37,614 nt of DNA from VRUE01 sp045805805 (GTDB lineage: Bacteria; Actinomycetota; Thermoleophilia; Solirubrobacterales; 70-9): NCBI GenBank assembly GCA_045805805.1, contig JBJMKO010000143.1, positions 1 through 37,614 of the forward strand. The letters run 5' to 3'. Shown here one piece after another: positions 1 to 8,876 of this stretch. A program made the translations under genes and the position numbers. The notes under the pieces were generated by a model. That model ran no database searches and was not told the origin of the DNA. It was given only the letters and a program-made list of their open reading frames with translations. The number at the start of each line of letters is the position of its first letter. Within the stretch, counting starts at the first letter, position 1.

Positions 1-1
1 A

Positions 2-562
2 GCAGCCTTCACCAGCGCCAACCGCTTCTCGACCGCGGCGAGGCCGGCCCTGCTCGGCCTGATCCCGCAGGCCCAGGCGCTGACCCCGGCCCTGAAGGCC
101 AACACCCGCTTCTTCCAGCAGACCACGGCGCCGATCCGCGACCAGATCCGCCCCTTCACCCGCGAAATCAGGCCCGTCCTAACCCATGCAAAGGAAGGCT
201 CGGCCGACCTCGAAAAGAGCGTGCGTGGCTTCGGCAACGCGCTCGGCTCCTTCAACAGCTTCCTCAACGAGCTCGCCTATAAGCCGAAAGGCTCGAAGCA
301 GAGCTACCTCTTTTACCTGCCCTGGATCAACCACAACTTCAACGCCACCTTCAACCTCGATGACCCGGCGGGGCCGATACAGCGGAGCCTGATCTTTATT
401 TCTTGCAACGGGACCTCGCTTGCCTACGGCCTCACTGGCGAAAAACCCTACCTCCAGACCATCCTCCAAGGGGCAAGGATCCCGCGCCAGGGAGAGCTTC
501 CGCCGATCGCGTCTGACCCCCAAGAACCCCCTCCCCGGCCCTGCGGCCCAGGAACTGAATGA
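2..562 (+). CDS. MCE (MlaD-type) family protein, C-terminal part, truncated by window edge
   Basis: The open frame runs in from the left edge, so only the last 186 residues are visible. This part has alternating Ala/Thr/Gln-rich helical sequence, then a block around SQSYLFYLPWINHNFNATF near the end that is typical of the C-terminal part of actinobacterial MCE proteins, where the helical needle domain follows the MCE/MlaD beta domain. MCE proteins are periplasmic-side substrate-binding components of lipid or steroid transporters. Its stop overlaps the start of the next gene by 4 bp (ATGA), and that gene is also an MCE protein, so the two are probably co-translated parts of one mce operon. The N-terminal membrane anchor and MlaD domain lie outside the window, so family membership rests on context and C-terminal character. 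Confidence 0.8.
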   Translation, partial: AAFTSANRFSTAARPALLGLIPQAQALTPALKANTRFFQQTTAPIRDQIRPFTREIRPVLTHAKEGSADLEKSVRGFGNALGSFNSFLNELAYKPKGSKQSYLFYLPWINHNFNATFNLDDPAGPIQRSLIFISCNGTSLAYGLTGEKPYLQTILQGARIPRQGELPPIASDPQEPPPRPCGPGTE

Positions 563-2112
563 GCAAGCGCGCCCCCAGCACAACCCAACTCCTCGTCATC
601 GCCGGCTTCGCCCTGTCCTGCTTCGGCATCCTGCTCTTCCTCTGGATCACCTTCGGCGGGCCGACGCCCTTCAAGGCGAAGACGTATGAGATCGAGGTCC
701 CCTTCAACGAGGCGACCCAGCTCGCCCAGCAGTCCGACGTGCGGATCTCCGGCGTCTCGGTCGGCAAGGTGCAAGACATCGTCCTCGCGCCCAACGGCAA
801 ACAGGCCCTCGCCAAGGTCGCGATCGTCGACAAGTACGCGCCGATCCCGCGGGGGACCCGGGCGATCCTGCGCACCAAGACTCTGCTCGCCGAGACCTAC
901 ATCGAACTGACGCCCGGCGACCGCAACGGGCCGGTGCTCGCCGATGGCGCCACCCTGTCCGAGGCCAACATCGCCGAATCGGTCCAGCTCGACGAGATCT
1001 TCCGCACCTTCGACCCCCGGACCCGCGCCGCCTTCCAGTCCTGGCAGCAGGAAGCCTCGGGGGCGATCGCCGGCCGCGGCGCCGACCTCTCCTACGCCTT
1101 CGCCCAGCTCGAACCCGCCTTCACCCAGTTCGACCGCATCTTCCGCCAGCTCGACAGCCAGCGGCTCGCCGTCAACCGCCTCTTCCGCAACGGCGCCACC
1201 TCGCTCGAGGCCCTGCGCGGCCGCCAGGGGGAGCTGGCCGGCCTGATCCGCAACTCCAACACCGTCTTCACCACCGCGGCCGCCCGCGACCGTGACATCG
1301 AAGCGCTCTTCCGCGCCTTCCCCACCTTCCAGGACGAGTCGAGGCTGACCCTGAAACGGCTCAAAACCTTCGCCGTCGACGCCAACCCGGTCATACGGCA
1401 GCTCGTCCCCGTCGCCGAACAGCTCTCGCCGACCTTCATCGCCCTCTCCAAGCTGGCGCCGCAGGCGAAGGGCTTCTTCGAAGGGCTGGAACTGGTGATC
1501 GACCGCGCGCCGACCGGCTTCCCCGCGCTGCGCAAGCTCTTCCGCGACCAGTTCCCGCCGCTGCTGCGGGCGGTCGACCCGTTCCTGCGCAACCTCAACC
1601 CGGTCATCACCGGCCTCGGCCTCTACAAGCATGAGTTGACCGCGGCGATGGCCAACGTGGCCTCGATGTCGAACGCGATCCTCACAACCGAAAACAAGGC
1701 AGGAGAACACACCCACTACCTACGCGCGATGGGCCCGTTCAGCCCCGAATCGCTCGCGACGTTCCCCGGCCGCACGACGACCAACCGCACCAACGCCTAC
1801 CCCCAGCCGCTCGCCACCAAGGCGCTCGCCTCGGGCCTGCCCAGCTTCGACACCCGCGGCTGCACCTCAGGCGTGACCGCAACGCTCGACCCGGAAACGG
1901 TCAAAAACGAAGTCTTCAAAGCGCGGACCAAGAAAGGCACCGAAAAAGAAGCCGAAACCCTCTTCAATCTCTTCAAGAAATACGCCTTCGCCGAACAGAC
2001 CGATTCAGCCGCCGTTCCTGCCCCCGGCTGCACCCAGCAGGGGCCGTTCGAGCCGATCGGCAAACCCGGTCCGGCGACGACCTACCAGCACAGTTATGAA
2101 CAGAGCGAATAA
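559..2112 (+). CDS. MCE (MlaD) family lipid-transport protein
   Basis: A 517-residue protein with a short basic N-terminus, one membrane anchor (about residues 10-30, LLVIAGFALSCFGILLFLWI), then an MlaD/MCE beta domain (about 40-118) with the characteristic VRISGVSVGKVQDI and TYIELTPG segments. A long helical region follows (about 130-370) and a polar C-terminal tail with two cysteines. MCE proteins form hexameric assemblies that move hydrophobic substrates across the envelope together with an ABC-type permease and ATPase; those genes are not in view. The start is fixed by the ATGA overlap with the preceding MCE gene. The last 80 or so codons use more A/T than the rest. It is the last gene of the operon and is followed by a strong hairpin. 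The substrate cannot be told from sequence. Confidence 0.9.
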   Translation: MSKRAPSTTQLLVIAGFALSCFGILLFLWITFGGPTPFKAKTYEIEVPFNEATQLAQQSDVRISGVSVGKVQDIVLAPNGKQALAKVAIVDKYAPIPRGTRAILRTKTLLAETYIELTPGDRNGPVLADGATLSEANIAESVQLDEIFRTFDPRTRAAFQSWQQEASGAIAGRGADLSYAFAQLEPAFTQFDRIFRQLDSQRLAVNRLFRNGATSLEALRGRQGELAGLIRNSNTVFTTAAARDRDIEALFRAFPTFQDESRLTLKRLKTFAVDANPVIRQLVPVAEQLSPTFIALSKLAPQAKGFFEGLELVIDRAPTGFPALRKLFRDQFPPLLRAVDPFLRNLNPVITGLGLYKHELTAAMANVASMSNAILTTENKAGEHTHYLRAMGPFSPESLATFPGRTTTNRTNAYPQPLATKALASGLPSFDTRGCTSGVTATLDPETVKNEVFKARTKKGTEKEAETLFNLFKKYAFAEQTDSAAVPAPGCTQQGPFEPIGKPGPATTYQHSYEQSE

Positions 2113-2142
2113 GCGAGCGGTTCTGGCGCGGCGGGTCCTGTC

Positions 2143-2206
2143 GCCGAATGGGGCCCACCACCCCTGCGGTAGCTAAAGCTTCCTCGGGGTGGTCCCCCCA
2201 TTCGGC
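2143..2206 (+). terminator. Long imperfect hairpin closing the mce operon
   Basis: Arms of about 22 nt pair (2143-2164 with 2186-2206). The outer GCCGAATGGGG/CCCCATTCGGC and inner ACCACCCC/GGGGTGGT blocks are separated by a small internal mismatch, and the loop is about 20 nt. No clear T tract follows, so termination is inferred from position 30 bp after the mce stop and from stem length. It may equally be one of the long-arm palindromes seen elsewhere in this window. Confidence 0.6.
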
Positions 2207-2328
2207 GCCACCCCCCGCGAGGGCGTCAATTCTCTCCCTATTTGCTCGGAGGTGGCTGTGAGCAAGTGGGTCGTCTGATTTGCTGAGCAGGACGGCGAAT
2301 CCGCCGCCGCTCCCCCTTAACTAGGTCG

Positions 2329-5025
2329 ATGGCTTCCGCTCCCACAGCTCACGTTCCGCCTCAGAACATCGAGGCTGAGGAATCCGTGCTCGGGGCGATG
2401 CTGGTCGCCGAGCCGACGCTGACCCGGGTGATCGACGAGGTGAAGCTGAACGCGGGGGACTTCTACCTCGACAAGCACGCGACGATCTTCACCGCCGCGC
2501 ACGACCTCTACGCGGCCTCCAAGCCGGTCGACGAGCTCAGCGTCACCGAGGCGCTGACCCAGCGCAACCAGATCGAGGAGGCCGGAGGCAAGCACTACGT
2601 CTCCGAGCTGGCCGCCAAGGTGCCCGCCGCCGGCAACGCCAAGCACTACGCCGAGATCGTCCAGCAGAACTCGCTGCTGCGCCGCCTGCTCGGCGCCGGA
2701 CAGCAGATCCAGGGTTGGGTCCACGAGCGCGACGGCGAACCCCGCGAGCTCTCCGAGCGGGCCGAGAAGCTGCTCTTCGACGTCGCCCACAAAGAGCAGG
2801 CGAGCGACTTCAAACTCCTCTCGGAGATCCTCCACGACGAGGTCGACCGCCTCGAGAAGCTCTCCACCGGCGAGCTGGAGCTGACCGGCACGCCGTCTGG
2901 ATTTCGCGACATCGACGCGATTACGGGAGGGTTTCAGCCGGGGAACTTGATCATCGTCGCGGCACGGCCCGCTATGGGAAAGTGCGTTTCATCACAAAGT
3001 CTGGTCTATGACCCTAATACTGGAGCACGGCAAAGGGTCGACGAGCTGTTCCGCGCGCAGGGCCGTGATGAAGAGATCTGGGTTGCATCGCTCGGTCCGG
3101 ATCTGCAAATGAGGCCGGCCAGGGTCGCGGCAATCGAGCGCAATGGCTGCAAGCCGGTCTATCGATTGACGACGCGTCTCGGCAGGTGGACGGAGGCTAC
3201 TTTCAATCACCCAGTTCTTACGAGCTCCGGATGGCAGGAGCTCGGCGACATTTCACCAGGCACACGAATCGCGGTGCCACGCAAGCTACCGCGTCCCAGC
3301 CGAACAGTTGATCTGCCTGATGCCGAGGTCGTTTTGCTCGGCGCCCTCATTGCCGACGGGTCGATCACAGGAAAGACGCCGGCCTACTGCTACGGCTCCG
3401 ATTCCGGGGTGGCGGGAACCGTCGAGATAGCAGCGAACGCATTTGGTGTTCAATTTCGCCCGTCCCGAGAGCTGGCCCGGGGCGCTTCCTCATTGAGCTG
3501 GGGTCACCGTGGATCGGCATCAAATCCAGTGACTCAAATGCTGCAGCGTCACGGCCTGATGGGCCTCAAGTCAGCCGAGAAGTTCGTCCCCGAGGCGGTC
3601 TTCGGGCTCGGTGACGAGCAGATCGCTCGCTTCCTCGGCGTCATGTACGCGTGTGACGGGCATGTGTACTGCAGCGACCGCCTTGCGCAGATCGGCTACA
3701 CGACGATCAGCGAGCGCCTTGCTCGGGACGTCCAGCACCTGCTGCTGCGCTTGGGGATCGTTGCGACCATCCGGACGTTGAAGCGGCCCGTCTATGACGG
3801 GACCGGCAAGGTTGCACGAGAGATCCGGATCACGTCGCAGGGCAGCCTGCGCAAGTTCTGCGAGTCGATTCAGGTTCCGGGCAAGGAGGAGAAGCAAGCC
3901 GAGGTCTTGGAGCGGCTTGCCGTCTCTCCCCGCTCGACGAATACGGACACGTTGCCCACGGAGATCTGGGATGAGATCCTTTTCGCGAAGGGCGATCGGT
4001 CCTGGGCCGATGTCAGCGAGCTGACGGAACGGCCGCGCAACCACAACTGGCATGTCGGCACTCGTTGTCCTTCGCCGGGGCTGGTAGCGGAGCTTGCAAC
4101 TGCCACCGTGTCGCCTGCCCTCGAGGAGCTCTGCGACTCCGATATCTGGTGGGACGAAGTCGAGTCGGTCGAGTACGTCGGCGAAGAAGAGACCTACGAC
4201 CTCGATGTGCCTGGGCTCAGGAACTTCGTAGCTGACGACATCATCGTCCACAACAGCGCGATCGTCGCCAACATCGCCGAAAACGTGGCGGTGAAGCGGA
4301 ACCTGCCGGTCGCGTTCTTCTCGCTGGAGATGTCGGAGGTGGAGCTTGCGCAGCGCTTCATCGCCTGCCGGGCGCGGATCTCGGGCGACAAGCTGCGCAA
4401 GGGCCAGGTGGCGCAGAAGGACTGGCCGAAGGTGGTGCGCGCCTGCAACGAGCTGGAGGAGGCGCCGCTCTGGTTCGACGACTCCTCCGACCTCGGCGTG
4501 CTCGACCTGCGGGCCAAGGCGCGCCGCCTCCACGCCCAGGAGCAGGACAGGGGTGGCCTGGGCCTGATCATCGTCGACTACCTGCAGCTGATGCGCTCCG
4601 ATGACCCGCGCGCGAACCGGGTCGAGCAGGTGGGCCAGATGAGCCGCGGGCTGAAGATCCTCGCCCGCGAGCTGGAGGTGCCGGTGCTGGCGATCTCCCA
4701 GCTCTCACGAGCCCCGGAGCAGCGCCACCCGCCCAAGCCAATGCTCTCCGACCTGAGAGAAAGCGGAAATTTGGAGCAGGACGCGGATCTCGTCGCCTTC
4801 CTCTTCCGGGAGGACTACTACCGCGATCCCGACGACGAGCCGGACGGGCTCGCCGACCTGATCATCGCCAAGCACAGGAACGGCCCGATCGGCTCGCCGA
4901 AGCTGGTCTTCCTCGACCGTTTCCCGAAGTTCGCCGACTTCGCCGGCCAGGACCAGCCGATCGAGCAGCCGGCCGGCGAGGCGGCGCCGTTCGAGGACGC
5001 GGCTGCGACAGGGCCCGAGTTCTGA
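2329..5025 (+). CDS. dnaB: Replicative DNA helicase DnaB containing an intein
   Basis: An 898-residue precursor. Residues 1-218 and 643-898 together make a 474-residue DnaB: N-terminal domain (PPQNIEAEESVLGAML start), linker, then the RecA-like helicase domain. The Walker A loop is interrupted after ARPAMGK by a 424-residue intein and resumes with Ser (SAIVANIAENVAV). Downstream are the LPVAFFSLEMS segment, Walker B (GLIIVDYLQLM), the DLRESGNLEQDADLV segment and a Pro/Ala-rich tail. DnaB is the hexameric helicase that unwinds DNA ahead of the replication fork. The helicase cannot bind ATP until the intein is removed, because the P-loop is split. The ATG at 2329 has only a weak AGG upstream. 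The stop overlaps the following helicase-loader-like gene (TGATG), so the two are translationally coupled. Confidence 0.97.
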   Translation: MASAPTAHVPPQNIEAEESVLGAMLVAEPTLTRVIDEVKLNAGDFYLDKHATIFTAAHDLYAASKPVDELSVTEALTQRNQIEEAGGKHYVSELAAKVPAAGNAKHYAEIVQQNSLLRRLLGAGQQIQGWVHERDGEPRELSERAEKLLFDVAHKEQASDFKLLSEILHDEVDRLEKLSTGELELTGTPSGFRDIDAITGGFQPGNLIIVAARPAMGKCVSSQSLVYDPNTGARQRVDELFRAQGRDEEIWVASLGPDLQMRPARVAAIERNGCKPVYRLTTRLGRWTEATFNHPVLTSSGWQELGDISPGTRIAVPRKLPRPSRTVDLPDAEVVLLGALIADGSITGKTPAYCYGSDSGVAGTVEIAANAFGVQFRPSRELARGASSLSWGHRGSASNPVTQMLQRHGLMGLKSAEKFVPEAVFGLGDEQIARFLGVMYACDGHVYCSDRLAQIGYTTISERLARDVQHLLLRLGIVATIRTLKRPVYDGTGKVAREIRITSQGSLRKFCESIQVPGKEEKQAEVLERLAVSPRSTNTDTLPTEIWDEILFAKGDRSWADVSELTERPRNHNWHVGTRCPSPGLVAELATATVSPALEELCDSDIWWDEVESVEYVGEEETYDLDVPGLRNFVADDIIVHNSAIVANIAENVAVKRNLPVAFFSLEMSEVELAQRFIACRARISGDKLRKGQVAQKDWPKVVRACNELEEAPLWFDDSSDLGVLDLRAKARRLHAQEQDRGGLGLIIVDYLQLMRSDDPRANRVEQVGQMSRGLKILARELEVPVLAISQLSRAPEQRHPPKPMLSDLRESGNLEQDADLVAFLFREDYYRDPDDEPDGLADLIIAKHRNGPIGSPKLVFLDRFPKFADFAGQDQPIEQPAGEAAPFEDAAATGPEF
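2983..4254 (+). other. DnaB intein with LAGLIDADG homing endonuclease
   Basis: The in-frame insertion is 424 codons. It starts with Cys (CVSSQSLVYD, block A), contains TFNHPVLTS (block B, with the conserved His) and ends with ADDIIVHN before the +1 Ser, which fits a class 1 splicing reaction (Cys1, penultimate His, terminal Asn, Ser+1). Two LAGLIDADG-type motifs are visible, LLGALIADGSI near 3334 and FLGVMYACDGH near 3631. Both keep the catalytic acidic residue, so the endonuclease may be active. The insertion point is the ATPase P-loop of the helicase (GK/S), a known type of intein site. The insert is visibly less G/C-biased at third codon positions than the flanking dnaB exteins, which fits acquisition by homing. 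Confidence 0.95.
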
Positions 5026-5756
5026 TGCCGGCGATCGCCCGCAGCGAGCCCTTCCGCGAACAGGCCTGCTTGCTCGGCGTCTGTGACGGCTCCGGTTGGA
5101 TCCTCGGCCCGGAAGACATCGCGCGCGAATGCGAGTGTCGGGCGCAGCGGATGAAGCGGGGGCGGAACAAGGGGGTGGCTTCGGTCATACCTCCCCGCTA
5201 CCGGGGCGTCTCCTTTGACCGTCCGCCCGTCTCCGACATGGCGCGCGACCTCGAGACCAAGGCCGCTGTCGGCGAGGTGCGCGGGTTCGTCGACGACCTC
5301 GACGATCGGCTCGGCACCGGTCGCGGCCTCTGGCTCTTCGGGGATACCGGCACCGGCAAGACCACGCTGGCGATGCTGGTCTCCAAGGCGGCGTTGGCGA
5401 AGGGCCACTCGGTTGCGATCTACTCCCTGCCGAAGCTGCTCGCCCGCATCCGCCGTACATACGACTCCGAACCGGGAGGCGATTCCTACCTGGCTTTCTT
5501 CGAGCGCCTCACTTCGGTGGACCTCCTGCACATCGACGATCTGGGCGCTGAGAAGCGCAGCGACTGGGTGCTGGAGCAGCTCTACGCACTGATCAACGAG
5601 CGCTACGAGTCTCAGCGCTCGGTGCTGGTCACGACCAACCTCCCCCACGAGGAACTGGAGGAGCAGATTGGCGGCAGGACCGTTTCCCGCCTGAGTCAGA
5701 TCTGCGACGAGGTTCAGTTGCGCGGCCTCGATCGCCGTTACGGCAAGGTTGCCTAG
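5025..5756 (+). CDS. DnaC/DnaI-like AAA+ ATPase, probable helicase loader
   Basis: A 243-residue protein of the DnaC/IstB-type ATPase family. An N-terminal cysteine cluster (C15, C20 and the CEC at 36-38, with DGSGW between) resembles the zinc-binding N-terminus of DnaI-like loaders. Walker A is GDTGTGKT (about 104-111) and Walker B is LLHIDDLGAE (about 166-175); sensor-1-like VLVTTNLP follows, then an arginine-containing SRL. The start codon shares one base with the dnaB stop (TGATG). The coupling to dnaB strongly suggests that it loads or remodels the DnaB helicase at origins or restarted forks. An IstB-type transposition role is unlikely because no IstA or insertion-sequence ends are nearby. 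Confidence 0.85.
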   Translation: MPAIARSEPFREQACLLGVCDGSGWILGPEDIARECECRAQRMKRGRNKGVASVIPPRYRGVSFDRPPVSDMARDLETKAAVGEVRGFVDDLDDRLGTGRGLWLFGDTGTGKTTLAMLVSKAALAKGHSVAIYSLPKLLARIRRTYDSEPGGDSYLAFFERLTSVDLLHIDDLGAEKRSDWVLEQLYALINERYESQRSVLVTTNLPHEELEEQIGGRTVSRLSQICDEVQLRGLDRRYGKVA

Positions 5757-5761
5757 CCCAT

Positions 5762-5864
5762 CCGGACTGGGCATGCCCAAGCAGATCAAGGACGCAGGGA
5801 GCGAAGCGTGCTCCGCACGTGAGCGACTGAGGACGCCGATATGCGCCGGTCATGCCCAGTCCGG
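5762..5864 (-). repeat. Core-conserved, variable-arm palindromic element, copy A
   Basis: Perfect 14-bp inverted arms (CCGGACTGGGCATG at 5762-5775 and its complement at 5851-5864) bracket a 75-bp core. Read on the minus strand, the core matches the cores at 11238-11309 and 26931-26999, including GGCGTCCTC, a GTGC/GCAC mini-hairpin and CCTGCGTCCTTG. The arms do not match those of the other copies. It fills the gap between the helicase-loader gene and purA, both on the plus strand, so the core is antisense to the local transcription. Confidence 0.85.
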
Positions 5865-5879
5865 CACAATGCCCCGGCG

Positions 5880-7232
5880 ATGCCAGGGCTGGTCATAGTC
5901 GGTGCCCAGTGGGGCGACGAGGGCAAGGGCAAGGTCACCGACCTGCTTGCCGAGCGCGCCGATGCGATCGTGCGCTTCCAGGGCGGCAACAACGCCGGCC
6001 ACACGATCGTCCGCGACGGCGAGGAGTTCAAGTTCCACCTGATTCCCTCGGGGATCCTCCACGCAGACAAGGCCTGCGTGATCGGCAACGGCGTCGTGCT
6101 CGACCCGCGGATCCTGCTCGGCGAGATCGACGGCCTGCGCCGTCGTGGCGTCGACGTCAAGAACCTGAAGATCTCCGCCAACGCCCATCTGATCATGCCC
6201 TACCACGTGCTGCTCGACACGGCCGGCGAGGTGAAGCTGGGCAAGCTCTCGCTGGGGACGACCCGGCGAGGCAGCGGCCCCTGCTACGCCGACAAGGCCC
6301 TGCGCCTGGGGATCCGCGTCCAGGACCTGCTCGACGAGAAGATCCTGCGGGCCAAGATCCGCACCGCCCTGGAGCCCAAGCAGCAGGCCCTGCGCGAGCT
6401 CTCGGTGCAGCGGCGCAAGCTGCGCAAGGAGGCGGGCGAGGGCGACAGGGAGGCGGTCGAGCAGGCGATCGAGGTCGCGCCAGACCCGCGCCTGGACCTG
6501 CACGCGATGACCGAGGAGCACGTCAGCTATGGCCACCGGCTCGAGCCCCACATCGCCGACACGGCGCGCCTCTGCTGGGATGTCCTCGACGCCGGGAAAA
6601 CGGTGATCTTCGAGGGCGCCCAGGCGACCCTGCTCGACCTCGACCACGGTACTTATCCCTTCGTCACCTCCTCCAACCCGATCGCCGGCGCGGCCTGCGT
6701 CGGCGCCGGCGTCGGCCCGACCGACATCGACGAGGTCTGGGGCGTCGCCAAGGCCTACGCGACCCGCGTCGGCGCCGGCCCCTTTCCGACCGAGCTCGAG
6801 GACGAGGTGGGCCGCCGCATGGTCGAGGAGGGCCATGAGTTCGGGACGACAACCGGCCGCGAGCGGCGCTGCGGCTGGCTCGACCTCGTTGCCCTGCGCT
6901 ACGCGGTCCGGCTCAACCGGATGAGCGCGCTGGCGATCACCAAGCTCGACGTGCTCAGCGGCCTCGACCCGCTGCGGGTCGCGGTCCGCTACCGATCCCG
7001 CGAGGGCGCGCTGCTCGATCGCTTCCCCTACCACCAGTCGATCCTGCACTCGGCAGCTCCGGAGTACGACGAGCTGCCGGGGTTCGACGACGACATCACC
7101 GCTTGCCGCAGCGAGGCCGAGTTGCCGCCGCAGGCCCGCGCATACCTCGACTACATCGCCGATTTCATCGGCGTGCCGATCCGGCTGGTCGGGGTAGGCC
7201 CCGGCCGCGAGCAGGTCGTCTGGCGCGACTGA
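5880..7232 (+). CDS. purA: Adenylosuccinate synthetase
   Basis: A 450-residue enzyme that couples GTP hydrolysis to joining IMP and aspartate, the first committed step of AMP synthesis. The N-terminal signature GAQWGDEGKGK (about residues 8-18) contains the catalytic Asp and phosphate loop. GGNNAGHTIV, GTTRRGSGPCYADK, VIFEGAQATLLDLDHGTYPFVTSSNP and ITKLDVLSG are all present. A Lys/Arg/Glu-rich helical stretch at about residues 165-195 looks slightly longer than in E. coli PurA. I placed the start at the ATG directly before PGLVIVGAQWG. An upstream in-frame ATG at 5841 lies inside the palindromic repeat and would add 13 unrelated residues, so it is rejected. Confidence 0.97.
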   Translation: MPGLVIVGAQWGDEGKGKVTDLLAERADAIVRFQGGNNAGHTIVRDGEEFKFHLIPSGILHADKACVIGNGVVLDPRILLGEIDGLRRRGVDVKNLKISANAHLIMPYHVLLDTAGEVKLGKLSLGTTRRGSGPCYADKALRLGIRVQDLLDEKILRAKIRTALEPKQQALRELSVQRRKLRKEAGEGDREAVEQAIEVAPDPRLDLHAMTEEHVSYGHRLEPHIADTARLCWDVLDAGKTVIFEGAQATLLDLDHGTYPFVTSSNPIAGAACVGAGVGPTDIDEVWGVAKAYATRVGAGPFPTELEDEVGRRMVEEGHEFGTTTGRERRCGWLDLVALRYAVRLNRMSALAITKLDVLSGLDPLRVAVRYRSREGALLDRFPYHQSILHSAAPEYDELPGFDDDITACRSEAELPPQARAYLDYIADFIGVPIRLVGVGPGREQVVWRD

Positions 7233-7244
7233 GGCTTCAGGCGT

Positions 7245-7940
7245 CTAGGAGAGAGGCGTCGCCGCGAGCCCCCCGACCTTCCAGGCGCCGTCTTCCTGCG
7301 CCATCGAGATCGCGTAGGTCGTCCCTTCCGCCCCCCTGTAGATCAGGAATGCCCGCTCATCTTCGGTGCGCAGGCTGCCGGCATCGACGATGGTCAGTTC
7401 CTTTTGCGCTTTGGAAGGCAGAGGCGGCGTCAGCGCGCTGAGAATCCCGGCGCACCCCTTGCCGGCCAGCTTGTCGGATTGAGAGGCGAGTTGCTTGAGC
7501 TGCTGGATGACGGTCTTCGCCAGGTGCGAACATGCCGCGGGCCAGTCTTCCTCGGCGCGGGCGACATAGAAGTCATGCAGAGACGCGGCCGCTTCTTCGA
7601 GCTCCGGTTCGTCGCTCTCCTCCCCGAATTCCTGGATGCTGTTGTCGCCGTCCTTGACGCGGTACTGGGCCGAGCCGCCGCCCGAGACCTTCAGGGGCGC
7701 TGTTTCGACGCTGGAGGACGATTCGCCCGAGCCACCGTTCTTCTTCGAATTCGCCTGCGAGGCGCCACTACCGGAGCCGTTCGGGCCTGGTTGCTTGGAG
7801 ACCGGCTGGCTCGCCGTGGTGTCAGTCGAGCTCGCGGAGGAGGTCGTGTCCGACCCCGAGCCACCGCAGGCGGCAAGGCTCCCAATCGCAAGGACGGCCG
7901 CAACGAGCGCGGCAGATGGCCGTATCCCCTCCCCGATCAC
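7245..7940 (-). CDS. Putative lipoprotein, unknown function
   Basis: A 231-residue protein starting at a GTG. A hydrophobic signal ends in a lipobox (SLAAC, cysteine at about residue 25), followed by a long Ser/Gly/Thr/Asn-rich linker (about 26-80) as seen in surface lipoproteins of high-GC Gram-positives. The C-terminal domain (about 95-231) begins ARAEEDWPAACSHLAKTVIQQL and ends with AYAISMAQEDGAWKVGGL-like strands. That resembles the small NTF2-like/DUF4878 fold that sits after lipoprotein linkers, but the assignment is only by general pattern. It is convergent with purA, with 12 bp between stops, and divergent from the TetR-type gene. No function can be assigned. Confidence 0.75.
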   Translation of the reverse strand: MIGEGIRPSAALVAAVLAIGSLAACGGSGSDTTSSASSTDTTASQPVSKQPGPNGSGSGASQANSKKNGGSGESSSSVETAPLKVSGGGSAQYRVKDGDNSIQEFGEESDEPELEEAAASLHDFYVARAEEDWPAACSHLAKTVIQQLKQLASQSDKLAGKGCAGILSALTPPLPSKAQKELTIVDAGSLRTEDERAFLIYRGAEGTTYAISMAQEDGAWKVGGLAATPLS

Positions 7941-8042
7941 TGCCCTAGATTGTATTGACCGGCTCCGGAAAGCCGATTTGCGGTGGAGACGCGGGAGTAC
8001 AGAAAGTCGCTATCGGGCCGGTTCTGTTCTAAAGTTCGAAGG

Positions 8043-8732
8043 GTGGCTTCTGGTAGACGCACGGCTAAGTTGAACGAGCGGCTGCCGAGGGGCCGGCACG
8101 GATTGCCCCGCGAGGCCGTGACCGAGTCCCAGCGCAACCGCATCCTGCAGGCGATGATCGAGGTCGTCTCCGAGCGCGGCTACCCCGAGACCCGCGTTGT
8201 CGACGTGATCAGCGTCGCCGGTGTCTCCAGGAAGACCTTCTACGAGCTGTTCGCGAGCAAGGAGGACTGTTTCCTCGCCGCCTACGACGTGCTGCTCGGC
8301 AACCTGCTCGGCGACACCGCGAGGGGCTTCGAGTCCAAGCCCGGTGCGACCTGGGCCGAGCGGGTCGCGGCCGGGCTGCGCGAGCTGTTGGAGCACCTGG
8401 CCGAGCACCCGGACGAGGCGCGCTTCTCGATCGTCGAGGTCCTTGCGGCCGGTCCGAAGGCGCTGGCCCGCCGCGACGCGGCGCTGCGCCAGTTCACGGG
8501 GTTCCTCGACGCTGGCCGCGCCGAGACCTCGGTCGAGCTTCCCGGCATCACCTCGCTCTCGCTGGCGGGAGGCATAAACGAGCTGCTCTACACCGAGATC
8601 CTCCACGGCGCGGCGTCGCAGCTGCCCAGCCGGCTTCCGGACCTGATGTTCTGGATCACGCTGCCCTTCCTCGGCCCCGAGGGGGCCGCTCAGGAGCGTG
8701 AGCGGACCCGGCTCTCGATGCTCGAAGGCTAG
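8043..8732 (+). CDS. TetR/AcrR family transcriptional regulator
   Basis: About 229 residues. The N-terminal helix-turn-helix domain (ILQAMIEVVSERGYPETRVVDVISVAGVSRKTFYELFASKEDCF) is a clear TetR DNA-binding region, and the remaining 150 residues form the variable helical ligand/dimer domain. The region before it, RLPRGRHGLPREAV, is a common lead-in in actinobacterial members. The start is uncertain: GTG at 7983, GTG at 8043 and TTG at 8070 are all in frame and none has a strong ribosome site; I chose 8043. It is divergent from the lipoprotein gene at 7940 and may regulate it or the secreted-protein gene downstream, but no operator could be proved. Confidence 0.9.
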   Translation: MASGRRTAKLNERLPRGRHGLPREAVTESQRNRILQAMIEVVSERGYPETRVVDVISVAGVSRKTFYELFASKEDCFLAAYDVLLGNLLGDTARGFESKPGATWAERVAAGLRELLEHLAEHPDEARFSIVEVLAAGPKALARRDAALRQFTGFLDAGRAETSVELPGITSLSLAGGINELLYTEILHGAASQLPSRLPDLMFWITLPFLGPEGAAQERERTRLSMLEG

Positions 8733-8761
8733 GGCGGCGCTTGTTAAGCCGCTCTTTTTTG
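8732..8761 (+). terminator. Intrinsic terminator after the TetR-type gene
   Basis: A 7-bp stem (GGGCGGC at 8732-8738 with GCCGCTC at 8748-8754, one G-U pair), 9-nt loop and a run of six or more T. It starts at the last base of the stop codon. Confidence 0.85.
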
Positions 8762-8876
8762 TGAATGCCGGGGTTTATCTAATCTGCAGGGCTGGTAATT
8801 TGGCTCTTGGAGGGATACACCAAGGCTTTCGATGGCCGGGGCTTGACGCCAGGCCGCAAAGGAGAGAGATAACGCA

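Noticed and set aside
5841..5879. N-terminal extension of purA from an upstream ATG
   Set aside because: The added codons lie in the palindromic element and are outside the PurA fold, whereas the ATG at 5880 sits next to the first conserved strand.
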